Of a stretch of 19,116 nt of DNA, positions 7,729 to 14,077 are shown one piece after another; position 1 is the stretch's first letter, and the number at the start of each line of letters is the position of its first letter. Source of the stretch: Solirubrobacteraceae bacterium (GTDB lineage Bacteria; Actinomycetota; Thermoleophilia; Solirubrobacterales; Solirubrobacteraceae); the NCBI GenBank assembly GCA_019683665.1, contig JADGIB010000031.1:1-19116 (forward strand). Direction: 5' to 3'. The translations under genes and the position numbers were made by a program. The notes beneath the pieces are model-generated. The model saw only the letters and a program-made list of their open reading frames with translations. It was not told the DNA's origin and ran no database searches.

Positions 7729-7732
7729 CGGT
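7727..7732 (+). promoter_or_regulatory. Candidate -10 of the divergent methyltransferase/MBL unit
   Basis: TACGGT on the plus strand, 8 bases before TTG 7741. It overlaps the ecm -10 by two bases, so the two promoters are back to back and probably mutually exclusive or co-regulated. Confidence 0.35.
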
Positions 7733-7740
7733 TCAGCACC

Positions 7741-8511
7741 TTGCTGCGTCGCGCTTCCACCGCCCTCCGGCTCCGCGCCGCGGACGCCCTCGACCGGCTC
7801 CGCGGGCGCCACGACCCGCTCGTGCCGCCGCGCCGGCTGCAGTTCGTCGGGGCGGGGGACTTCCTCGCGACGGGCGACGAGTTCCTCGGCCACCTCGTCG
7901 ACCTCGCCGGCCTCGAGCCGCGCAGCGACGTCCTCGACGTCGGCTGCGGCATCGGCCGCATCGCCCGCCCGCTCGCCGGCTACCTGACGACCGGCCGCTA
8001 CGCCGGCTTCGACGTCGACCCGCGCGGGATCGCCTGGTGCCGGGAGCGCTACCCGGCCGACCGCTTCCGCTTCGACCTCGTCGACCTGCGCAACGCCCGC
8101 TACAACCCGGACGGGCGGCTCTCCCCGCTCGACTTCCGCTTCCCGTACGACGACGACGCCTTCGACGTCGCCATCATGACGAGCGTCGTGACCCACCTGC
8201 AGGCGGCCGAGTGCGAGCACTACCTGCGCGAGACGATGCGGGTCCTGCGCCCGGGCGGACGCCTGCTGGCGACGTTCTTCCTGCTCGACGACGGCTCGCG
8301 CGCCGCGCTGCGCGCCGGCCGCACCACGATCCCGTTCCACGACTTCGAGGAGGCTGAGATGGCCGTGTCCGACCCCCGGCTGCCCGAGGAGGCGGTCGCC
8401 TACGACGCGCGCTGGGTGCGCGAGCGCCTCGACGTGCGCAGGATCGAGCCCGGCACGTGGCGCGGCACGGACGGTCGCTCCTACCAGGACATCGTGATCG
8501 CATGCGCCTGA
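7741..8511 (+). CDS. Class I SAM-dependent methyltransferase
   Basis: Predicted cytoplasmic methyltransferase of about 256 residues; substrate unknown. Motif I is VLDVGCGIGR (residues 64-73), followed by the acidic end of strand 2 (GFDVD, 89-93). Later come FDVAIMTSVVTHL (motif IV-like) and MRVLRPGGRLLATFFLL, typical of the Methyltransf_11/25 families. The N-terminus contains PPRRLQFVGAGDF. The start is uncertain. TTG 7741 has TACGGT 8 bases upstream and fits the leaderless pattern of the region. TTG 7708 (GGGGAG 6 bases upstream) or GTG 7705 would start inside the divergent ecm gene and add 11-12 residues. It overlaps the downstream metallo-beta-lactamase gene by 10 bases, so the two form one transcript. 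Confidence 0.85.
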   Translation: MLRRASTALRLRAADALDRLRGRHDPLVPPRRLQFVGAGDFLATGDEFLGHLVDLAGLEPRSDVLDVGCGIGRIARPLAGYLTTGRYAGFDVDPRGIAWCRERYPADRFRFDLVDLRNARYNPDGRLSPLDFRFPYDDDAFDVAIMTSVVTHLQAAECEHYLRETMRVLRPGGRLLATFFLLDDGSRAALRAGRTTIPFHDFEEAEMAVSDPRLPEEAVAYDARWVRERLDVRRIEPGTWRGTDGRSYQDIVIACA

Positions 8512-9323
8512 TCGACCTGCGCCACCTCGGCCGCGACGGCGTGACCGGCTCCTGGCTCGTCGGCGACGTCCTCGTCGACCCGGGCCCGGCCTCGTGCCTG
8601 GACGCGCTGCTGGAGGGCCTCGACGGCGAGGTCCCGCGCGTCATCGCGCTCACCCACATCCACCTCGACCACGCCGGCGCGACCGGCACGCTCGCGCGGC
8701 GCTGGCCCAACGTCGAGGTCTGGGTCCACGAGCGCGGGGCGCCGCACCTGGCCGACCCGAGCCGGCTGCTGGCGTCCGCGACGCGCCTCTACGGGGACGA
8801 CATGGACCGCCTCTGGGGCGAGATCCTGCCGGTGCCGCGCGACCGCATCCGCGTCCTCGGCGACGAGCGCATCGGCGACTTCCGGGTCGCGCCGACGCCC
8901 GGCCACGCCAAGCACCACCTGTCGTACCTGCACGAGCCGACCGGGACCGTGTTCGCCGGCGACACCGCCGGGATCCGCCACCCGGGCTCGCCGACGATCG
9001 GCCCGACGCCGCCGCCGGACATCGACATCGAGGCGTGGCTGGACTCGCTCGACCTCATCGCCTCGTGGGACCCGGACCGGATCGTCCCGACCCACTTCGG
9101 GATCTACGACGACCCGGCCGACCAGCTCGACGCGCTGCGGCTGTGGTTCGACATGTGGGTGCCGGAGGCGCGGCGGCTGGACCAGGCGACCTGGGTCGCC
9201 GAGCACAACGCGTGGGTCCACGCCCGCACCGACGAGGCGATCGCGGCCAAGCTGTGCCAGGCGGCGCCGGTCGACCAGGGCTATCTCGGCCTGCAGCGCT
9301 ACTGGTCGAAGCGATCGGCGTAG
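8502..9323 (+). CDS. Metallo-beta-lactamase-fold hydrolase
   Basis: MBL-fold protein of 273 residues, probably a dinuclear zinc (or iron) hydrolase. The metal ligands are visible: H52-x-H54-x-D56-H57 (THIHLDHAG), H135 in PTPGHAKHH, D154 in FAGDTAG and H198 in PTHFG. The first strands (MRLIDLRHLG, then VGDVLVDPGP) are usual for the family. The C-terminal region of about 75 residues is helical, which could narrow substrate choice. This general class includes glyoxalase II-like and other thioester or lactone hydrolases, and the sequence does not settle which. ATG 8502 lies inside the end of the methyltransferase gene (10-base overlap), so the two are translated from one message. Confidence 0.88.
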   Translation: MRLIDLRHLGRDGVTGSWLVGDVLVDPGPASCLDALLEGLDGEVPRVIALTHIHLDHAGATGTLARRWPNVEVWVHERGAPHLADPSRLLASATRLYGDDMDRLWGEILPVPRDRIRVLGDERIGDFRVAPTPGHAKHHLSYLHEPTGTVFAGDTAGIRHPGSPTIGPTPPPDIDIEAWLDSLDLIASWDPDRIVPTHFGIYDDPADQLDALRLWFDMWVPEARRLDQATWVAEHNAWVHARTDEAIAAKLCQAAPVDQGYLGLQRYWSKRSA

Positions 9324-9326
9324 CAT
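9321..9326 (+). promoter_or_regulatory. Candidate -10 of clpS (leaderless)
   Basis: TAGCAT, 8 bases before ATG 9335, with no Shine-Dalgarno sequence between. The first three bases are also the stop codon of the preceding MBL gene, so the promoter is embedded in that gene's end. Confidence 0.42.
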
Positions 9327-9334
9327 CCCCCGCG

Positions 9335-9622
9335 ATGACGCAGACGATCGAACGCCCGCGGACGGCCGGGCCGGGGAGCGGCATGGGTGGCGCCTGGCGC
9401 GTCATCGTCCGCAACGACGACCACAACACCTTCGATCACGTCGCGCGCACGCTGGCGCGGACGATCCCCGGGGTGACGCTGGAGGAGGGCTACGCGATCG
9501 CCGACCGCATCCACAACACGGGGCTGGCGATCGTGTGGTCGGGCCACAAGGAGCTCGCCGAGCTCTACTGGGAGCAGCTGCGAGACGCCGGGTTGACGAT
9601 GGCGCCCTTGGAGCAGGGGTAG
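9335..9622 (+). CDS. clpS: ATP-dependent Clp protease adaptor ClpS
   Basis: Adaptor of 95 residues that delivers N-degron substrates to ClpAP/ClpCP. After a 20-residue flexible N-terminal tail comes the core with WRVIVRNDDHNTFDHV (residues 21-36). N27-D28-D29 correspond to the residues that bind the substrate alpha-amino group, and H60 (DRIHNTG) matches the conserved pocket histidine. The remainder (GLAIVWSGHKELAELYWEQL) is the usual ClpC-binding helix region. It stands alone, not next to clpA/clpC, and is followed 26 bases later by a sigma factor gene on the same strand. Confidence 0.95.
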   Translation: MTQTIERPRTAGPGSGMGGAWRVIVRNDDHNTFDHVARTLARTIPGVTLEEGYAIADRIHNTGLAIVWSGHKELAELYWEQLRDAGLTMAPLEQG

Positions 9623-9629
9623 CCCGGGA

Positions 9630-9656
9630 GGCTTACCGGGGCGGCTCGATGGGCAA
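9630..9656 (+). promoter_or_regulatory. Possible SigB/SigF-type promoter upstream of the sigma factor gene
   Basis: GGCTT (9630-9634), 16 bases, GGGCAA (9651-9656). It partly matches the actinobacterial SigF pattern GGWWT-N16/17-GGGTAY, with one mismatch in the first block and two in the second. If real, it implies autoregulation and would force translation to begin at ATG 9667 rather than 9649. Confidence 0.25.
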
Positions 9657-10446
9657 GCATGAGGACATGTCCGCCGGAGGACCGCCCGCGACGGATCGCG
9701 CCGCGCGTGAGCGCGACCTCCTGCGCCGCTACCACGAGCACGGCGACCGGGCCGCCCGCGACCAGCTCGCGCGCGAGATGCTGCCGCTGGCGCGGGCGCT
9801 CGCCGGCCGCTACGCCGGGCGCGGCGAGCCGCTCGACGACCTCGTGCAGGTCGCCTGCATCGGGATCATGAAGGCGATCGACGGCTTCGACACGAGCCGC
9901 GACGTCCGCTTCTCCTCGTACGCGACCCCGACCGTGCTCGGGGAGATCAAGCGCCACTTCCGCGACCGGACCTGGGCCCTCCACGTGCCCCGCGGCACCC
10001 AGGAGCTGCAGCTGAAGGTCGCCCGCGCCCGCGACGACCTCACGAACGCGCTCGGCCGCTCGCCGACGGTCGAGGAGATCGCCGAGGCGGTCGACGCCTC
10101 GCTCGAGGACACGCTGGCGGCGATCCAGTCCGCCCAGGCGCACCGCACCCGCTCGTTCGACGAGCCGGTGGGGGAGGACTCGACGCTCGCCGAGTCGCTC
10201 GGCGACGCCGACCCCGAGATCGGCCGCGCCGAGATCCGCGCGATGATCGACGACGCGATGGACGTCCTCTCCGACCGCGACCGCGAGATCCTGCGCCTCC
10301 GCTTCGAGCAGGACCTGACCCAGACGGAGATCTCGCGGATCATCGGCGTCTCCCAGATGCAGGTCTCGCGCCTCATCCGCCAGTCGCTCGCGCGGCTGCG
10401 GATGGACATCGAGTCGTCCGCGCAGCGGCGCTCGTCGGCGGCGTAG
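9649..10446 (+). CDS. RNA polymerase sigma factor, SigB/SigF/SigG subfamily
   Basis: Alternative sigma-70-family factor of 265 residues, of the type used in general stress or sporulation-like regulation. Region 2 shows LDDLVQVACIGIMKAIDGFD and VRFSSYATPTVLGEIKRHFRD; region 3 has ALHVPRGTQEL and LGRSPTVEEIAEAV. Region 4 has LSDRDREILRLRFEQDLTQ and the helix-turn-helix EISRIIGVSQMQVSRLIRQS. These are characteristic of the B-type group rather than a housekeeping or ECF factor. No anti-sigma factor or anti-anti-sigma factor gene is adjacent, which is unusual for this group. Start is ambiguous: ATG 9649 is taken, but ATG 9667 (MSAGGPP) is the better start if the promoter at 9630-9656 is real. Confidence 0.93.
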   Translation: MGKHEDMSAGGPPATDRAARERDLLRRYHEHGDRAARDQLAREMLPLARALAGRYAGRGEPLDDLVQVACIGIMKAIDGFDTSRDVRFSSYATPTVLGEIKRHFRDRTWALHVPRGTQELQLKVARARDDLTNALGRSPTVEEIAEAVDASLEDTLAAIQSAQAHRTRSFDEPVGEDSTLAESLGDADPEIGRAEIRAMIDDAMDVLSDRDREILRLRFEQDLTQTEISRIIGVSQMQVSRLIRQSLARLRMDIESSAQRRSSAA

Positions 10447-10453
10447 CGCGGCG

Positions 10454-10469
10454 GCCGGCCGTCGCCGGC
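10454..10469 (+). terminator. Weak GC hairpin after the sigma factor gene
   Basis: GCCGGC-CGTC-GCCGGC, 6 bp of pure GC stem with a 4-base loop, 8 bases after the sigma factor stop and before pdxH. No T-tract follows. Such hairpins arise easily at this GC content, so this is tentative. Confidence 0.25.
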
Positions 10470-10479
10470 GCGCCCCTGG

Positions 10480-10485
10480 CAGACT
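10480..10485 (+). promoter_or_regulatory. Candidate -10 of pdxH (leaderless)
   Basis: CAGACT, one base from TANNNT, lies 8 bases before ATG 10494. No Shine-Dalgarno sequence lies between them. Confidence 0.33.
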
Positions 10486-10493
10486 GCGGCGCG

Positions 10494-11132
10494 ATGGATC
10501 TCGCATCGATGCGCCGCTCCTACCTGCCGACCGGTCTGGACGAGGCCGACCTCGCGCCGACGTGGCGCGAGCAGCTCGAGGCCTGGCTGGAGGACGCGGT
10601 CCAGGCCGGGGTCGTCGAGCCGAACGCGATGACGTTCGCGACGGCCAGCCCCGACGGGGTGCCGTCGGCGCGGACCGTGCTGCTCAAGGGCGTCGACGAC
10701 CGCGGCCTCGTTCTCTACACGAACCTCACGTCGCGCAAGGGCCGCGAGGCGCTCGCCAACCCGCGCGCCGCGCTCGTGCTGCCCTGGCTGCCGATCCGCC
10801 GCCAGGTCGTCGTCCACGGCACGGTCGAGCGGGTGGGCGACGCCGAGGCCGACGCGTACTTCGCCAGCCGCCCGCGCGGGTCGCAGCTGGGCGCGCACGC
10901 GTCGCGCCAGTCGACGGTCGTCTCCGGCCGCGACGAGCTCGACCGGGCCTACGCGCAGGCCGCCGAGCGCTTCCCGGAGGGCACGGAGGTCCCGCGCCCG
11001 GCGTGGTGGGGCGGCCTGCGGGTCGTGCCGGAGACCGTCGAGTTCTGGCAGGGGCGCGTCAACCGACTCCACGACCGCCTGCGCTACCGCCGCGAGGGCG
11101 ACGGCTGGGTCGTCGAGCGGCTCGCCCCCTGA
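10494..11132 (+). CDS. pdxH: Pyridoxamine/pyridoxine 5'-phosphate oxidase PdxH
   Basis: FMN enzyme that oxidises pyridoxamine or pyridoxine 5'-phosphate to pyridoxal 5'-phosphate, the last step of de novo synthesis and part of salvage. The 212 residues match the family. Visible hallmarks are MTFATASPDGVPSARTVLLK and LYTNLTSRKG in the FMN-binding half, SRPRGSQLGAHASRQS, and PAWWGGLRVVPETVEFWQG. The conserved tail NRLHDRLRYRR ends VERLAP, which closely resembles the family's RLxP C-terminus. No other B6 genes are adjacent. It converges on the ccr unit, with a strong hairpin in between. Confidence 0.96.
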   Translation: MDLASMRRSYLPTGLDEADLAPTWREQLEAWLEDAVQAGVVEPNAMTFATASPDGVPSARTVLLKGVDDRGLVLYTNLTSRKGREALANPRAALVLPWLPIRRQVVVHGTVERVGDAEADAYFASRPRGSQLGAHASRQSTVVSGRDELDRAYAQAAERFPEGTEVPRPAWWGGLRVVPETVEFWQGRVNRLHDRLRYRREGDGWVVERLAP

Positions 11133-11145
11133 GCGGGCGGCCGCG

Positions 11146-11186
11146 GTTGTCGTCTCACGGTCGCATGGCGACCGTGATCCGACAAC
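11146..11186. terminator. Bidirectional hairpin between convergent pdxH and ccr units
   Basis: GTTGTCG (11146-11152) pairs with CGACAAC (11180-11186) and CACGGTCGC (11156-11164) pairs with GCGACCGTG (11168-11176). The loop is ATG, and a symmetric 3x3 internal mismatch separates the 7-bp and 9-bp stems. It lies 14 bases after the pdxH stop and 13 bases beyond the end of the opposing gene. There is no long T-tract on either strand, so it may work as an atypical or factor-assisted terminator or as an mRNA 3'-end stabiliser. Confidence 0.65.
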
Positions 11187-11198
11187 GGCGAGGCGGGG

Positions 11199-11579
11199 TC
11201 AGGCGGCGGCGGGGCTGCCGGCGTCCGAGGCGGTCGTCGCCTCCTCGGCCTCGGCCGCCTCGTCGGCCAGCGAGCCGGCGGCGAGGCGGTCGTGCCAGAC
11301 CGGCAGGACCGGGACCTGGTACCAGCCCGAGTGGTTGACGCGGAAGGCGACCGCCTCGTCGCCCTCCCAGAAGCGCTCCCAGTCGAGCTTCGTCTCGAAG
11401 GTCGCGATCTGCAGGAACCGGTAGCGGTCCTCGCGGCTGCGGAAGACCTGGTAGTCGAGCGCGCCGTAGCGCATCGCGATCGGCGCGAACTCGGCCAGCG
11501 CCTCGGCGAACGCGTCGCCGCGGAACCCGGTCGCGTACCAGGGGATGTGGACGACGCCGGGGGTCTTGCTCCTGGCCAT
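11199..11579 (-). CDS. Conserved small protein translationally coupled to ccr (possible ABM-like fold)
   Basis: Protein of 126 residues, not recognised with certainty. It begins MARSKTPGVVHIPWYATGF and contains a compact core of alternating strands and helices (RFLQIATFETKLDWERFWEG, then NHSGWYQVPVLPVWHDRL) reminiscent of small ferredoxin-like dimeric alpha/beta barrels (antibiotic-biosynthesis-monooxygenase type). That fold is a guess. The last 20 or so residues are acidic, Ala/Glu-rich and probably disordered. Its ATG shares one base with the ccr stop (TGATG), so expression is tied to ccr and a role in or near ethylmalonyl-CoA pathway chemistry is plausible. Confidence 0.85.
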   Translation of the reverse strand: MARSKTPGVVHIPWYATGFRGDAFAEALAEFAPIAMRYGALDYQVFRSREDRYRFLQIATFETKLDWERFWEGDEAVAFRVNHSGWYQVPVLPVWHDRLAAGSLADEAAEAEEATTASDAGSPAAA

Positions 11580-12835
11580 CAGCTTCCCACCTCCGCGCGG
11601 ATCGCGCCGGGGCCGGGCTCGGTGCGGCCCTGGCCCTCCTCGGCGGCGCCGACGAGGATCGAGATCTTTCCTAGGTGCTTGTTCTCGTGCATGAGCTGGT
11701 GGGCCTCCGCCACCTGGTCGAAGCCCATCGTCTTCCAGAGGACGGGGCGGATCTTGGACTGCTCGATGAGCTGGTTGGCCTTCTGGCACTCCCACGCGTT
11801 GGCGAAGTGCGAGCCGATGATCTCCTTCTGGCGCATCCACAGGTAGCGGACGTCGAAGTCGAGCTGGTACCCGGAGGTGGCGCCGCAGATCACGACCTTG
11901 CCGAAGGGCTTGACGGTCAACACGGACGTGGGGAACGTGGCCTTCCCGACGTGCTCGAAGACGATGTCGGGCGGCGCGCCGAGCAGCTCCGACACGCGCT
12001 TGGCGAACGCGCGCGAGACCGTGAAGCGCGCCTTCTCCTCCTCGGGCGTCTCGTCGCCGCGGCGCATCATCCCCGCGAACTCGCTGCGGTCGATGTACGC
12101 GGTCGCGCCGAGGCGCTTGACGAGCTCGCCCTTCTCGGCGGAGGAGACGACCCCGACGCACTCGGCGCCGGCCGCCTTGCAGAGCTGGACGGCGAACACG
12201 CCCAGGCCGCCGGCCGCGCCCCAGATGAGGACCCGGTGGCCGGCCTGCAGCCGCGCCCGGTCCATGAGCATCCGGTAGGCGGTGAAGTACGTCAGCCCGT
12301 AGGACGCCGCCTCGTCCCAGCTGAGGTGCCTGGGCTTGGGCAGCAGCTGCTGGGCCTGGACCTTCGTGAACTGGGCGAACGAGCCCCACGTCGTCTCGTA
12401 GCCCCAGATCCGCTGCGACGGCGCGGCGAGCGGGTCGAGCCCGTGGACCTCGACGTCCTCGTAGGACGCCTGGTTGCAGTGGACGACGACCTCGTCGCCC
12501 GGCTTCCAGCGGGTCACGCCCTCGCCGACCTTCCAGACGACGCCGGCCGCGTCGGAGCCGCCGATGTGGTGGCCGTACTGCGGGTGGTCGCCGTAGCCGA
12601 ACACCGACACGGGCCTGCCGAGCGCCGCCCACACGTTGTTGAAGTTCACGCCCGCGGCCATGACGCGCACGATCACCTCGAACGCGCCCGGCTCGGGGAC
12701 CTCGATCTCCTCCAGCTGGAAGGCGTCCTTCGGCTCGCCCTCGCGCTCGGGGCGGATGACCCAGGCGGCCATGCTCGGCGGCAGCTCACCCGGCTCCGTG
12801 GCGACGCGCGTGACGTTGGAGAGATCGACGGCCAT
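11579..12835 (-). CDS. ccr: Crotonyl-CoA carboxylase/reductase
   Basis: NADPH-dependent reductive carboxylation of crotonyl-CoA to (2S)-ethylmalonyl-CoA, the key CO2-fixing step of the ethylmalonyl-CoA pathway. It belongs to the medium-chain dehydrogenase/reductase family, 418 residues. The cofactor site is IWGAAGGLGVFAVQL (204-218). Residues corresponding to those reported to hold CO2 in characterised Ccr are present: Asn in GVNFNNVWA (62-70), Tyr-Glu in IWGYET (143-148), and His343 in IIGSHFAN. Ccr-type inserts such as YGDHPQYGHHIGGSD and YLWMRQKEIIGSH separate it from ordinary quinone reductases. Start ATG 12835 lies 9 bases after TAGGAT, with no Shine-Dalgarno sequence. It is followed by a coupled 126-residue protein. 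Its product is the substrate (after epimerisation) for the mutase encoded at 5719-7716. Confidence 0.95.
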   Translation of the reverse strand: MAVDLSNVTRVATEPGELPPSMAAWVIRPEREGEPKDAFQLEEIEVPEPGAFEVIVRVMAAGVNFNNVWAALGRPVSVFGYGDHPQYGHHIGGSDAAGVVWKVGEGVTRWKPGDEVVVHCNQASYEDVEVHGLDPLAAPSQRIWGYETTWGSFAQFTKVQAQQLLPKPRHLSWDEAASYGLTYFTAYRMLMDRARLQAGHRVLIWGAAGGLGVFAVQLCKAAGAECVGVVSSAEKGELVKRLGATAYIDRSEFAGMMRRGDETPEEEKARFTVSRAFAKRVSELLGAPPDIVFEHVGKATFPTSVLTVKPFGKVVICGATSGYQLDFDVRYLWMRQKEIIGSHFANAWECQKANQLIEQSKIRPVLWKTMGFDQVAEAHQLMHENKHLGKISILVGAAEEGQGRTEPGPGAIRAEVGS

Positions 12836-12844
12836 TGCGGCGTG

Positions 12845-12850
12845 ATCCTA
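12845..12850 (-). promoter_or_regulatory. Candidate -10 of ccr (leaderless)
   Basis: TAGGAT on the minus strand, 9 bases before ATG 12835, with no Shine-Dalgarno sequence in the gap. It implies that ccr has its own promoter, separate from the MarR gene upstream. Confidence 0.45.
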
Positions 12851-12858
12851 CCCAGGGA

Positions 12859-12987
12859 TCAGCGAGACCAGCCCCGTCGGACGACGAGGACGACGATCGC
12901 GGCCGGCAGGAGGAGCGGGAGCCCGATGCCGAGCGCCGGGCACGCGCCGAGCGTGCCGGCCTGCTCGACCATCCAGGCGACGTTCAC
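12859..12987 (-). CDS. Possible 42-aa single-span membrane peptide
   Basis: Candidate small gene between the MarR regulator and ccr, starting GTG 12987 (or ATG 12972). It reads VNVAWMVEQAGTLGACPALG followed by a hydrophobic helix (LPLLLPAAIVVLVV) and the basic end RRGWSR, as in an N-out/C-in single-pass peptide. The ribosome binding site is weak. The GC-biased third positions and sensible membrane topology support it, but length alone makes chance possible. Confidence 0.35.
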   Translation of the reverse strand: MNVAWMVEQAGTLGACPALGIGLPLLLPAAIVVLVVRRGWSR

Positions 12988-13010
12988 CCCGAAGCGGCTC
13001 GAGACGGCGG

Positions 13011-13541
13011 TCAGCGGCGGCGGGCGGCCGCGTCGGGGCCCGTCCCGGGCGTGCGCCGCAGGTCGGGGGCGGCGCCGTCGAGCACGTCGCGCAGGTCGGC
13101 GAGGATCGGGTCCAGCGCGGCGCCGAGCGCGTCGAGGTGCTCGGGCGCCAGCCGGGCGACGAGCTCGACGACGCCGGCCATCCGCGCCTCCTCGACGCGC
13201 CGCAGGGCGGCGGCGCCGTCGGGCGTGATCGACAGGCGCTTCATCCGCCGGTCGCGCGCGTCCTCCTCGCGGTGGACCCAGCCGCGGCGCAGGAGCGCGT
13301 CGGCGGCGCGGCTGGCGCCCGGCAGCGACAGCCCGACCGCGGCGGCGAGCTCCTTCACCGTCGGCGGCTCGTCGGCCAGCGCGAGGTGGTGCAGGAGCTT
13401 GTGGTCGGTCATCCCCATCCGCAGCGCCTCGAGCTCCGCGTAGAGCGGGCGGGCGTCGCGGATCGCGTGCTGCCAGAGCTCGATGAGCCGACGGGCGACG
13501 GCCTCGGTCCGCTCGGGGTCCGCGGGCGCGCTCGGTTGCAC
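13011..13541 (-). CDS. MarR-family transcriptional regulator
   Basis: Winged-helix DNA-binding protein of 176 residues, predicted to act as a dimer. The DNA-recognition part shows MGMTDHKLLHHLALADEPPTVKELAAAVGLSLPGASRAADAL, and the wing is GWVHREEDARDRRMKRLSITPDG, with the D-x-R-D-x-R pattern typical of the family. The C-terminal helices form the dimer interface, followed by a Pro/Arg-rich tail. The effector is unknown. Start GTG 13541 has AAGG 9 bases upstream. Inverted repeats overlapping the start are good candidates for autoregulation. Being directly upstream of ccr on the same strand makes ccr a possible target, which is inference. Confidence 0.9.
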   Translation of the reverse strand: MQPSAPADPERTEAVARRLIELWQHAIRDARPLYAELEALRMGMTDHKLLHHLALADEPPTVKELAAAVGLSLPGASRAADALLRRGWVHREEDARDRRMKRLSITPDGAAALRRVEEARMAGVVELVARLAPEHLDALGAALDPILADLRDVLDGAAPDLRRTPGTGPDAAARRR

Positions 13542-13556
13542 GCGCGCAAGCCTTGC
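13536..13556. promoter_or_regulatory. Overlapping inverted repeats at the MarR gene start; candidate autoregulatory operator
   Basis: On the plus strand TTGCACGCGCGCAA (13536-13549) has TTGC-N6-GCAA symmetry, and GCAAGCCTTGC (13546-13556) is a perfect repeat around one central base. The TTGC-N6-GCAA form matches the usual MarR-box style (TTG...CAA). It overlaps the start codon, a position suited to self-repression. Confidence 0.42.
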
Positions 13557-13567
13557 AGCCGCGCACG

Positions 13568-13581
13568 CGCCTGTCCAGGCG
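13568..13581 (-). terminator. Small hairpin between the lipoprotein gene and the MarR gene
   Basis: CGCCTG-TC-CAGGCG, a perfect 6-bp inverted repeat (effectively a 5-bp stem with a 4-base loop), 8 bases after the lipoprotein stop on the minus strand. There is no T-tract. It may instead be part of the MarR control region. Confidence 0.3.
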
Positions 13582-13589
13582 GGCCGCGG

Positions 13590-14033
13590 CTAGGGGAGCA
13601 TCAGGTCCTGCTGGGCGCTCGGGCGCGGGGCGCCGACGTCGATCGTCGCCGGGCGCACCCCGTCGACGTCGACGCGGACCGCGTAGGTCCCCTCGGGGAC
13701 GTCGGCGTCGAGCTGGGCCGTGTCGCGCGGGTTGATCGGCCCGGTGGTCTGGCGCAGGCGGCCGCGGTCGCCGCCCGGCGCGCCGACGCGCTCGAGTGTG
13801 ACCTGCTGGGAGCGGGCGGTCTGGTTGGTGACGATGAGGCTGATCGGCCCGGCGCCGATCCGCGCGGGGGAGACCGAGACCTCGTCCCTGGCCACGCTCG
13901 CCGTCACGACGATCGGGGCCGGCGGGCGGGGCCGGTTCGCGTGGCCGTCGTCGTCGCCGCAGCCGCTCAGCGCCAAGGGCGCCGCGACGGCGGCCGTGCC
14001 CAGGGCGGCGTGCAGGCGAGCGACGCGGACCAT
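13590..14033 (-). CDS. Predicted secreted lipoprotein with a beta-sandwich-like domain
   Basis: Protein of 147 residues. The signal peptide (MVRVARLHAALGTAAVAAPL) is followed by the lipobox LSGC with C25 as the lipidated cysteine, then GDDDGHANRPRPPAP as a flexible linker. The rest (about residues 40-147) is strand-rich, with VTASVARDEVSVSPARIGAG, ISLIVTNQTARSQQVTLERV and EGTYAVRVDVDG, recalling a cupredoxin-like or other immunoglobulin-like fold. No Cys/His/Met copper-ligand set is visible, so metal binding is not supported. GGAGAGG sits immediately before ATG 14033, with TAGGGT 15 bases upstream of the start. Function unknown. Confidence 0.85.
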   Translation of the reverse strand: MVRVARLHAALGTAAVAAPLALSGCGDDDGHANRPRPPAPIVVTASVARDEVSVSPARIGAGPISLIVTNQTARSQQVTLERVGAPGGDRGRLRQTTGPINPRDTAQLDADVPEGTYAVRVDVDGVRPATIDVGAPRPSAQQDLMLP

Positions 14034-14048
14034 CCTCTCCGGGCGGGA

Positions 14049-14054
14049 ACCCTA
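14049..14054 (-). promoter_or_regulatory. Candidate -10 of the lipoprotein gene
   Basis: TAGGGT on the minus strand, 15 bases before ATG 14033. This leaves room for a very short leader that carries the GGAGAGG ribosome binding site. Confidence 0.35.
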
Positions 14055-14077
14055 CCGGACCGGAGGCGGGCGGCCGC

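Noticed and set aside
5977..8511. Very long plus-strand open frame (844 codons) through the ecm region.
   Set aside because: Only its last third (from about 7741) has protein-like composition, as a methyltransferase. The rest is Arg/Asp/Gly-rich antisense of ecm, a common effect of high GC.
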